The position numbers were made by a program, and so were the translations under genes. This document shows, one piece after another, positions 1-4,934 of a stretch of 6,245 nt of DNA. Below the pieces are notes generated by a model. The model ran no database searches. It had not been told where the DNA came from and saw nothing but the letters and a program-made list of their open reading frames with translations. The first letter of the stretch is position 1. The number at the start of each line of letters is the position of its first letter. Source of the DNA: Halothece sp. MAG (GTDB lineage: Bacteria > Cyanobacteriota > Cyanobacteriia > Cyanobacteriales > Rubidibacteraceae); contig JAHEOB010000181.1 of NCBI GenBank assembly GCA_018610095.1, positions 1-6,245 of the forward strand, given 5' to 3'.

Positions 1-2
1 AA

Positions 3-155
3 TGTTTTGACTGTGGATATGAGCAGGACAGAGATGTTGCGGCGGCAATGGTAATTAAAAAACGAGGAGAAAGTACCGTCGGAACGACGGGAAAAAAGCT
101 CGCTGAGGGCAATGGTTTCGGGGATGAGGCTGAGGTCTTATCTAGAGCCACCTGA
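3..155 (+). CDS. tnpB: TnpB RNA-guided nuclease, C-terminal end (5' truncated by window edge)
   Basis: This frame stays open from base 3 to a TGA at 153-155 and gives 50 residues. It begins CFDCGYEQDRDVAAAMVIKK. CxxC (codons at 3 and 12) is the second half of the TnpB four-cysteine zinc finger. The DRD that follows (codons 27-35) is the family's 'DRDxNAA.NI' block carrying the last RuvC catalytic aspartate; here the usual Asn is Ala (DRDVAAA), a mild deviation. The remaining tail (GESTVGTTGKK onward) is a low-complexity extension typical of the segment that also encodes the omega-RNA scaffold. TnpB is an omega-RNA-guided double-strand DNA nuclease that helps its transposon persist. Most of the protein is outside the window, so activity cannot be judged. 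The stop overlaps the ATG of the next ORF (TGATGA). Confidence 0.87.
   Translation, partial: CFDCGYEQDRDVAAAMVIKKRGESTVGTTGKKLAEGNGFGDEAEVLSRAT
76..90 (+). repeat. Perfect 6-bp hairpin with GAA loop in the tnpB 3' end
   Basis: CCGTCG at 76-81 pairs perfectly with CGACGG at 85-90 around GAA. It is GC-rich against an AT-rich window and lies in frame within the GESTVGTTG part of TnpB, so the DNA is probably constrained at both protein and RNA level. No T-run follows (GAAAAAAG does), so it is not a Rho-independent terminator on the plus strand. Confidence 0.6.
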
Positions 156-679
156 TGACGCGAGAATCTCCCATCAGATTCTTTGAATTGATGGGAGAGG
201 TTCAAAGTATGCCAGGGAAAAAAACCTTAGAACTAGTCGATCTTGATTTAGTTTCCTTTGTGCAGGAACTTCAACCGATCATCCAACAGTTACCCGTTGC
301 GCAACGACGGGGGATTCAATTTGAGACAACCCTATCACAGGCTTGGATTCAAGGAGATACCGATAAGCTGAAACAAGTCTTTTTCAATTTAATCCAGAAT
401 GCCCTAGAAGCAATTGATGAGGGAGAAACTGTAACCTGTCGTATTGATCCTGCCCCTCAACCTCAACATATTTGTATTAGTATTCATAATGGCGGTAATC
501 CCATTCCACCAGAGGTGTTAGATCAATTAGGAACGCCCTTTTTGACAACTAAATCAGAAGGCAATGGATTAGGCATTGCTTTAGTTAAGCGGATTGTTGA
601 TGCCCATCAGGGGCAATTTTCCATGGAATCAACCGCAGAAAAAGGAACAACAGCACGAGTGATTTTGCCCAGTTTGTAA
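155..679 (+). CDS. Sensor histidine kinase remnant: ATP-binding (HATPase_c) domain only, start supplied by transposon
   Basis: The 174-residue product matches the catalytic ATP-binding domain of sensor histidine kinases. N-box: DKLKQVFFNLIQNALEA at 70-86. G1 region: ISIHNGGNPIPPE at 108-120. F-box: PFLTTK at 128-133. G2 box: GNGLG at 136-140, followed by IALVKRIVDAHQG. A GTTARVILPS strand closes the domain. The usual DxGxG of G1 reads NGGNP, so the adenine-contacting Asp is Asn and the second Gly is Pro; I recall this variant from some cyanobacterial kinases. There is no HisKA/DHp domain, phosphoacceptor His or sensor domain. About the first 18 residues (MTRESPIRFFELMGEVQS) are translated transposon end, and kinase-like sequence begins near residue 22. 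The ATG overlaps the tnpB TGA, and no Shine-Dalgarno is near, so any expression would depend on coupling; an alternative ATG is at 209. It is most likely a gene broken by insertion and unable to autophosphorylate alone. Confidence 0.82.
   Translation: MTRESPIRFFELMGEVQSMPGKKTLELVDLDLVSFVQELQPIIQQLPVAQRRGIQFETTLSQAWIQGDTDKLKQVFFNLIQNALEAIDEGETVTCRIDPAPQPQHICISIHNGGNPIPPEVLDQLGTPFLTTKSEGNGLGIALVKRIVDAHQGQFSMESTAEKGTTARVILPSL
167..198 (+). repeat. Right-end subterminal hairpin of the TnpB element
   Basis: TCTCCCATCA (167-176) and TGATGGGAGA (189-198) are exact reverse complements, separated by a 12-nt AT-rich loop. This is the strongest small palindrome in the window. Its place just after tnpB fits the right-end hairpin recognised by the IS200/IS605 Y1 transposase and the last stem of the omega-RNA. 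It is translated as part of the first 15 codons of the following ORF, which is probably incidental. Confidence 0.7.
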
Positions 680-684
680 GGGAT

Positions 685-750
685 GTTGTATCAGAAGTTA
701 CTTATCATGTTGTGGCTTCTAGTTTACGCTAAAAGAAGATTTGATACAGC
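685..750. repeat. Interrupted inverted repeat between the kinase remnant and sulP
   Basis: TGTATCA (687-693) and TGATACA (742-748) are exact complements, extendable by a G-U and a G-C pair to 685/750. Inside are further complementary pieces: AGAAG at 693-697 can pair with CTTCT at 716-720, which could instead pair with AGAAG at 734-738. There is no following T-run, so a terminator is not supported. The alternative pairings could suggest a switching leader, but the stems are short and AT-rich, and chance is possible. Confidence 0.3.
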
Positions 751-804
751 CTGACAATCCCATAATCGCTTACATTAAGCACTTGTCTTAAATATCTGAT
801 TTCA

Positions 805-2598
805 ATGACCGATCAAGTAACTGCTGAGGAAACCCATCAATCTAATTTCTTTACTCGTTTAAGTGAACAAGTTCAACCGCAAAATCTGTTATCTAGCTTA
901 AGTGCTGGCTTAATAACGGGCATTATTGCCGTTATTCGAGGCATTTCCTACGCTGCCATTATTTTCTCCGGGAGTCTCTCGCAATACCTTTCCATTGGGG
1001 TGGGAATGGCGACTTTTAGCAATATTACCATGGGCATTATTGTTGCTTTACTTGCCCCTTTTCCCGGAATTATTGCCACCCCTTTAGCAGCACCAACTGC
1101 CGTTCTAGCTACCTTAGCAAGCGCGATCGCGATGCAAATGAATGGCGCTTTTCCCCCTCAAGACATTCTGCTAACTGTGGTAGCAGCGATCGCCATCAGT
1201 ACCATGCTATCAGGATTGCTACTCTTATTATTGGGATGGTTCAAACTGGGCAACAAAATTCAACTCATTCCCCATCCTGTAATTGGTGGATTTATGGGCG
1301 GAACGGGTTTAATTTTAGTGGAAGGTTCACTGCAAGTAATGACGAATGTGGAGTTTAGCCTTTCGCAACTGCCTGCTTATCTCCAGCCAGAGATTCTCCC
1401 GAATTGGATAACAGGTGTCATTTGTGCTGTTATTTTGCTCATTGTTTCGGATCGTTACAAGCATTCCCTTGTTATTCCCACCACCTTAAGCATTTTTATT
1501 GGCATCTTTTACCTGGGCTTTTTCGTCACTGATACCTCCTTTACTGCAGCGCAAACCCAAGATTGGTTATTGAGTTTTTCCATTGATGGTAAATTGTGGC
1601 AACCTTTAATCCCCACTGGGTTAGATGGGATTCAGTGGTTAGTAATTCTCCAAAATTGGGATAAAATCGCTTCAGTTATTTTTATTTGTTTATTGGAACT
1701 GGTTCTTACTAAAAATGGGATTGAATTATTTGTTCGGCAAGATATTGATATCAATCGAACTTTGGAATCGGTAGGACTTGCTAATTTAATAACAGGAATG
1801 GGGAGTGGTATGGCAGGGAACCAAGCCCTTCCCAGTACCATTTTAGTTTCCAAAATGGGAGCAAGTCGTCGCTTAACTGGCTTAATTTGTGCTTTAGTTA
1901 GTGTAGCTGTTTTATTAGTGGGAACATCTTTATTATCGTTCTTTCCTCGCCCCGTTATTGGTGCTTTATCATTTTACTTAGGACTATCACTGCTAATCCA
2001 ATGGGTTTATAAAACGTGGTTTCAAATTGATTTCTCAGAATATCTGATCATTATTTTTTCCATTTTAGTGATTTTCGCTGTGGGATTTCTGGAAGGAATT
2101 ATTCTGGGATTTTTGGGTCAACTGATTCTGTTTTTATATCATTATGCGCAACTGGATATTTTTAAAGAAAATTTTGATGGTGTCGAACTTCAGCAACAAT
2201 GTCAGGAACTAGCATCCCCCATTCAACTTTGGCAGTTACAAGGTTATATTTTCTTTGCGACAGCTAATCGCTTGGTTGAAAAATTTCGCCAATTAGTCAA
2301 TACTCGAAAACAGCAGCAGCAACCCCTTAATTATCTCGTCATTGATTGTCATCAATTGCAAGGATTAGATGCCTCTGGTGTTTTTAGTTTCGCCAAAATT
2401 TTACGACTGGCTTATCAACACCAAATAACGATTGTCTATGCGAACCTTTCTCCATGGTTGGAAAACAAACTCAAACGTGGCGAAGCCCTAGACGTGGAAA
2501 ACCCTTACTGTCAGTCTTTTTCAGATTTGTCTCAAGGGTTACAATGGTGCCAAATTAACACGTCTTCATCGTCCAAAAGTGACGAATACTGTGAATAA
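805..2598 (+). CDS. SulP (SLC26-like) family anion transporter with C-terminal STAS domain
   Basis: This is a 597-residue inner-membrane protein with a hydrophilic N-terminus (1-30), a long membrane region (about 31-450) and a cytoplasmic STAS domain (about 471-585). Hydrophobic segments lie near 33-55, 72-110, 122-146, 155-175, 200-214, 222-241, 288-303, 357-400 and 413-446. Family-like stretches are AGLITGIIAVIRGISYA (34-50), HPVIGGFMGGTGLI (157-170) and GSGMAGNQALPSTI (333-346). In the STAS domain, LQGYIFFATA is followed by LDASG at 521-525, the site of the regulatory Ser in this fold. Helix 1 lacks the common PQxxAYA motif (IRGISYA instead) and the helix-3 region is unusual, so the substrate cannot be called; it does not look like a typical BicA bicarbonate or plain sulfate carrier. 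I recall similar sequences in the SulP branch that includes fungal vacuolar Vsb1-like proteins, but am unsure. No good Shine-Dalgarno is visible; the next Met is residue 68, so 805 is the only sensible start. Confidence 0.93.
   Translation: MTDQVTAEETHQSNFFTRLSEQVQPQNLLSSLSAGLITGIIAVIRGISYAAIIFSGSLSQYLSIGVGMATFSNITMGIIVALLAPFPGIIATPLAAPTAVLATLASAIAMQMNGAFPPQDILLTVVAAIAISTMLSGLLLLLLGWFKLGNKIQLIPHPVIGGFMGGTGLILVEGSLQVMTNVEFSLSQLPAYLQPEILPNWITGVICAVILLIVSDRYKHSLVIPTTLSIFIGIFYLGFFVTDTSFTAAQTQDWLLSFSIDGKLWQPLIPTGLDGIQWLVILQNWDKIASVIFICLLELVLTKNGIELFVRQDIDINRTLESVGLANLITGMGSGMAGNQALPSTILVSKMGASRRLTGLICALVSVAVLLVGTSLLSFFPRPVIGALSFYLGLSLLIQWVYKTWFQIDFSEYLIIIFSILVIFAVGFLEGIILGFLGQLILFLYHYAQLDIFKENFDGVELQQQCQELASPIQLWQLQGYIFFATANRLVEKFRQLVNTRKQQQQPLNYLVIDCHQLQGLDASGVFSFAKILRLAYQHQITIVYANLSPWLENKLKRGEALDVENPYCQSFSDLSQGLQWCQINTSSSSKSDEYCE
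1123..1130. repeat. HIP1 palindrome (GCGATCGC) in sulP
   Basis: An exact 8-bp HIP1 octamer, the highly iterated palindrome of many cyanobacterial genomes, here in the longer palindromic context GCGCGATCGC. It reads GCG-ATC-GCG and encodes Ala107-Ile108-Ala109 of the transporter. Confidence 0.9.
1186..1193. repeat. Second HIP1 palindrome in sulP
   Basis: Exact GCGATCGC, 63 bp from the first copy and in the same codon phase, encoding Ala128-Ile129-Ala130 in a membrane segment. Confidence 0.9.
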
Positions 2599-3181
2599 CA
2601 GGGGGACAAACTCTTAATGTGGCATGGGAAAACCCAGAAATACAAATACATTTAGCATATTTAAATTGAGTGGAACGAACGGAAATGGTGCCATCGGTTC
2701 CCAGAATGTAATTACTGGCAATACTTAAGGTGGGAATCTCTTTAGCAATCTTTTCGGCAATGGGTTTGCGATTGACAGCTAATTCTTTTGCCACCCCAAT
2801 TCCTAAGCGAAAGGGATCAATGAGTTTGGCAAGTTCTGCCCCTCGAATGGGAGAAGCAATTAACACTAAACTATCTACTCTTTCCCACCATTCTGGATGA
2901 TTATTTAAAATTTCTAACCAAATTAATCCCCCCATGGAGTGTCCCATAATTCTAATGGGAACATAGGGAAAATTGTCTAAATAATGCTGCGCGATCGCGC
3001 TAACTTGATTAATTAAAGGACGCATCCGCCACCAAGTTCGATAAAATCCTAAATCAGGACTAATCACCACCGAATGCGGCGATCGTAAACGGTTTGCTAA
3101 AGTTCGCATCGTCACTGAGGTATCAGCCCAACCATGTTGTGCGAACAGAAGATAATCAGGAGATTGCGGAAATTGCAACAT
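2555..3181 (-). CDS. Alpha/beta hydrolase (serine esterase/lipase-like)
   Basis: The 208-residue protein has the alpha/beta-hydrolase plan. An early beta strand ends in the oxyanion-type HG (FAQHGW, H16-G17). The nucleophile elbow is GHSMGG at 80-85, with Ser82 as predicted nucleophile, after strand VPIRIM. The strand DSLVLIASP follows (103-111). Asp163 (GTDGTISV) and His186 (FSHATLR) are well placed to complete a Ser-Asp-His triad. At about 208 residues it is short for the fold and has little room for a lid domain. No signal peptide is evident, so it is probably cytosolic. The substrate is unknown; carboxylesterase or lipase-like activity is the family default. Start: ATG at 3181; a strong GGAGG lies upstream (3199-3203 on the plus strand) but 17 nt away, longer than ideal, and no in-frame ATG/GTG/TTG sits closer to it. 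The 3' end overlaps the end of sulP by 44 bp. Confidence 0.86.
   Translation of the reverse strand: MLQFPQSPDYLLFAQHGWADTSVTMRTLANRLRSPHSVVISPDLGFYRTWWRMRPLINQVSAIAQHYLDNFPYVPIRIMGHSMGGLIWLEILNNHPEWWERVDSLVLIASPIRGAELAKLIDPFRLGIGVAKELAVNRKPIAEKIAKEIPTLSIASNYILGTDGTISVRSTQFKYAKCICISGFSHATLRVCPPVIHSIRHFWTMKTC
2991..2998. repeat. HIP1 palindrome in the hydrolase gene
   Basis: Exact GCGATCGC inside the palindrome GCGCGATCGCGC (2989-3000). Read on the minus strand it encodes Ala62-Ile63-Ala64, the same peptide and phase as the sulP copies although on the other strand. Confidence 0.9.
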
Positions 3182-3198
3182 ATTGTGGGTGATTGATT

Positions 3199-3203
3199 CC
3201 TCC
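3199..3203 (-). promoter_or_regulatory. Shine-Dalgarno GGAGG upstream of the hydrolase
   Basis: CCTCC on the plus strand gives GGAGG on the minus strand, within AAGGAGGAA. It is the best ribosome-binding match in the window but lies 17 nt from the ATG at 3181. Either spacing is relaxed here or it is partly coincidental; it argues against a start further upstream. Confidence 0.45.
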
Positions 3204-3210
3204 TTACTCT

Positions 3211-3237
3211 TTGAAAAAGATAAAGATAGAATATTTT
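3211..3237 (+). promoter_or_regulatory. Possible sigma70-type promoter for the quinone oxidoreductase operon
   Basis: Within the 68-bp divergent region, TTGAAA (3211-3216) resembles a -35 box and TATTTT (3232-3237) a -10 box, 15 bp apart. A better -10, TAGAAT (3227-3232), has no good -35 at 16-18 bp. Either would start transcription near 3239-3245, which favours the downstream ATG at 3265 over 3250. Spacing is suboptimal, so this is a weak call. Confidence 0.3.
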
Positions 3238-3264
3238 CTTGGAGTTTAAATGAGAGAGGTTATT

Positions 3265-4275
3265 ATGAGAGCGATCGCGATGACAACCAATGGAAGCCCC
3301 ACCGTATTACAACCTCAAGATGTCATTAGCCCGAAAATTCAATCGCCACAAGAAATATTAATTCGACTTCACGCAGCAGGAATTAATCCCGTTGATACCA
3401 AATTACGGAAAAGAGGCACGTTTTATCCAGAACAATTGCCAGCCATTTTAGGGTGTGATGGTGCAGGTGTGGTTGAAGATGTGGGAAGCGAAGTCACTCG
3501 TTTTCAAACAGGGGATGAAGTCTATTTCTGCTATGGTGGACTGGGCAAAAAAGGAACGGGGAACTATACCGAATATGCTGTGGTTGATGAACGATTTGTG
3601 GCAGCAAAACCGAAATCCCTATCCTTTGCCGAAGCTGCTGCAGCACCCCTAGTATTAATTACTGCTTGGGAAGCGCTGTATGAACGCGGAAGATTAGAAG
3701 CAGGAAGACGAGTATTAGTTCATGCCGGGGCTGGTGGTGTTGGTCATGTTGCCATTCAACTGGCAAAATTAAAAGGGGCAGAGGTTTGCACCACCATTAG
3801 TTCTGAAGAAAAAGCAGAATTTGTTAAACAATTAGGCGCTTATCCCATTAATTACAAATCTACTCATTTTGTAGATGCGGTGAATGATTGGTCGAATGGT
3901 GAAGGGGTGGACTTAGCATTTGATACCGTTGGTGGCGATACCTTAGAAAAAACATTTCCTGCAGTGCAAGTATATGGGGATGTTGTTACTATTTTAACTC
4001 CCACCGAAAATACCAATTGGAAAGAAGCGCGATCGCGCAATCTCCGCATTGGTTTAGAATTAATGTTAACGCCACAACTAACCAATAATCTTGATGCTTT
4101 AACCGCCCAAGCCCAGATTTTAGAACAATGTGCCCGTTTGATTGATCAAGGAGACTTAACAATTCACCTCAATCAAACCTTTCCCCTAGAAAAAGCAGCA
4201 GAAGCCCATAAAACCCTAGAAGCAGGGGGCATGATGGGAAAACTTGCGTTAACGATTAATTCTGACAATGGGTAA
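3265..4275 (+). CDS. NAD(P)H:quinone oxidoreductase-like, zinc-independent MDR family protein
   Basis: This is a medium-chain dehydrogenase/reductase of the quinone oxidoreductase branch, 336 residues from this start. It begins MRAIAMTTNGSPTVLQ, the usual family opening. An N-terminal GroES-like domain follows (LHAAGINPVDTKLR at 35-48, LGCDGAGVVEDVG at 63-75). The Rossmann nucleotide-binding motif HAGAGGVG is at 153-160, with the second strand and FDTVGGD at about 219-225. The structural-zinc cysteine cluster of alcohol dehydrogenases is absent, as expected for reductases acting on quinones or enones with NADPH. The exact substrate cannot be read from the sequence. Start choice: an in-frame ATG at 3250 with GGAG five bases upstream would add MREVI, but 3265 has GAGG at 3256-3259 with 5-nt spacing and gives the canonical N-terminus. 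It is the first gene of a probable three-gene transcript, overlapping the next gene by 8 bp. Confidence 0.92.
   Translation: MRAIAMTTNGSPTVLQPQDVISPKIQSPQEILIRLHAAGINPVDTKLRKRGTFYPEQLPAILGCDGAGVVEDVGSEVTRFQTGDEVYFCYGGLGKKGTGNYTEYAVVDERFVAAKPKSLSFAEAAAAPLVLITAWEALYERGRLEAGRRVLVHAGAGGVGHVAIQLAKLKGAEVCTTISSEEKAEFVKQLGAYPINYKSTHFVDAVNDWSNGEGVDLAFDTVGGDTLEKTFPAVQVYGDVVTILTPTENTNWKEARSRNLRIGLELMLTPQLTNNLDALTAQAQILEQCARLIDQGDLTIHLNQTFPLEKAAEAHKTLEAGGMMGKLALTINSDNG
3271..3278. repeat. HIP1 palindrome at the start of the quinone oxidoreductase gene
   Basis: Exact GCGATCGC only three bases after the ATG at 3265, in the translation-initiation region. It encodes Ala-Ile-Ala (residues 3-5). Confidence 0.9.
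4029..4036. repeat. HIP1 palindrome in the 3' part of the quinone oxidoreductase gene
   Basis: Exact GCGATCGC inside GCGCGATCGCGC (4027-4038). It is the one copy in a different codon phase, read GCG-CGA-TCG-CGC as Ala-Arg-Ser-Arg. Confidence 0.9.
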
Positions 4276-4912
4276 AAAAATGGTCAACTCCACCTTACTT
4301 CCAGCAGAAACCTTAACGGTTTTACAGGGGGTGCGCTGGGAAACCTATCAAGCATTAGTTTTCGATTTAGCAGAAACGTCTGGAAAACGCTTAATCTATG
4401 ATCAAGGAACCTTAGAAGTAGTGACTCCATTACCAGAACATGAAGTCAATAAGCGGTTATTAGGGCGGATGGTGGAAACGGCGACAGAAGTATTGGGATT
4501 AGAAATTTATAGCTTGGGGTCTGTCACTTGGAGTCGTCAAGACTTGCAGCGCGGCATTGAACCCGATGAATGTTATTATATCAGCCAAGAACCTCTAATG
4601 CGGGGCAAATTACGCTTCGATTTAACAGTTGATCCACCCCCTGATTTAGCCATTGAAATTGACATTACCAGTAGTTCCCTAAATCGAGTTAATATTTATG
4701 CAGAATTAGGGGTAACAGAACTCTGGCGATTTGATGGAAAGGACTTATTCATTCATGTTTTAGAAAATGGCAATTACCAGCTAAAACAATATTCTCAAAT
4801 CTTACCCGTTTTAGAAAAATCGCAGTTATTAAACTTTTTAAATCAACGCGGTAAAGTAGGAGAAAATCGCTTACTTCGAGCGTTTCGAGAGTGGTTACAA
4901 AAGCAAAAATAA
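4268..4912 (+). CDS. Uma2 family (DUF820) putative PD-(D/E)XK endonuclease
   Basis: The 214-residue protein matches the Uma2/DUF820 family (Pfam PF05685), which is greatly expanded in cyanobacteria and has a restriction-endonuclease-like fold. The landmarks are an N-terminal helix with VRWETYQAL (22-30), RLIYDQGTLEVVTP (41-54), PEHEVNKRL (56-64), IEPDECYYI (97-105), PPDLAIEIDITSSSLNR (124-140), and the terminal IYAELGVTELWRFDG (143-157). Candidate metal ligands are Asp100, Glu130 and Asp132; the basic residue after the SSS motif is Arg140 rather than the Lys of many relatives, so catalysis is uncertain. The biological role of the family is not established. The ATG at 4268 overlaps the previous stop (TAA 4273-4275) and has no clear Shine-Dalgarno, suggesting translational coupling; the ATG at 4280 (MVNSTLLPAE) is an equally plausible start. 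Confidence 0.9.
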   Translation: MGKKMVNSTLLPAETLTVLQGVRWETYQALVFDLAETSGKRLIYDQGTLEVVTPLPEHEVNKRLLGRMVETATEVLGLEIYSLGSVTWSRQDLQRGIEPDECYYISQEPLMRGKLRFDLTVDPPPDLAIEIDITSSSLNRVNIYAELGVTELWRFDGKDLFIHVLENGNYQLKQYSQILPVLEKSQLLNFLNQRGKVGENRLLRAFREWLQKQK

Positions 4913-4934
4913 GATAATTACCACAATATCTTCC

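Larger units (their letters stand above)
1..208 (+). mobile_element. Right end of an IS200/IS605-like TnpB element (partial)
   Basis: The 3' end of a tnpB gene is followed by a perfect 10-bp stem with a 12-nt loop (167-198) and then unrelated histidine-kinase coding sequence. Subterminal hairpins near each end, without classical inverted repeats, are characteristic of IS200/IS605 elements, where a Y1 transposase cuts a few bases outside the hairpin. I therefore infer an element end roughly 2-14 bases beyond the stem (about 200-212); 208 is a working boundary placed just before the first codon that could belong to the kinase. The left end, and any tnpA, lie outside the window, so it is not possible to say whether the copy is autonomous. 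IS607-type TnpB elements are the main alternative. Confidence 0.65.
76..208 (+). ncRNA. Putative omega-RNA (reRNA) scaffold overlapping the tnpB 3' end
   Basis: TnpB elements produce a guide RNA whose scaffold comes from the 3' part of tnpB plus the right end, and whose guide is the flanking DNA. Seen here are a perfect 6-bp stem with a GAA triloop at 76-90 inside the TnpB codons, a possible long-range 5-bp pairing of 99-103 (CTCGC) with 160-164 (GCGAG), a possible 4-bp pair 128-131/146-149, and the terminal 10-bp hairpin at 167-198. The start given is simply the first clear stem; the true 5' end is not visible. The predicted guide is the 16-20 nt beginning near 205-212, inside the histidine-kinase remnant. 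The hairpins are observed; the RNA assignment is inferred from family behaviour. Confidence 0.45.

Noticed and set aside
741..776. sulP promoter from TTGATA (741) with CATAAT (761) or TACATT (771)
   Set aside because: Spacers of 14 and 24 bp do not suit a sigma70 promoter; no convincing pair was found.
1632..1853. 73-residue minus-strand ORF inside sulP
   Set aside because: Lies wholly within membrane segments of a well-supported transporter gene; the translation has no recognisable features.
3079..3086. Seventh HIP1 site, GCGATCGT
   Set aside because: One mismatch to the octamer; counted as a possible decayed site only.
3455..3652. 65-residue plus-strand ORF inside the quinone oxidoreductase gene
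   Set aside because: A +1-frame shadow of the conserved GroES-like domain, with no family resemblance.
3864..4085. 73-residue minus-strand ORF inside the quinone oxidoreductase gene
   Set aside because: Antisense shadow of conserved coding sequence.
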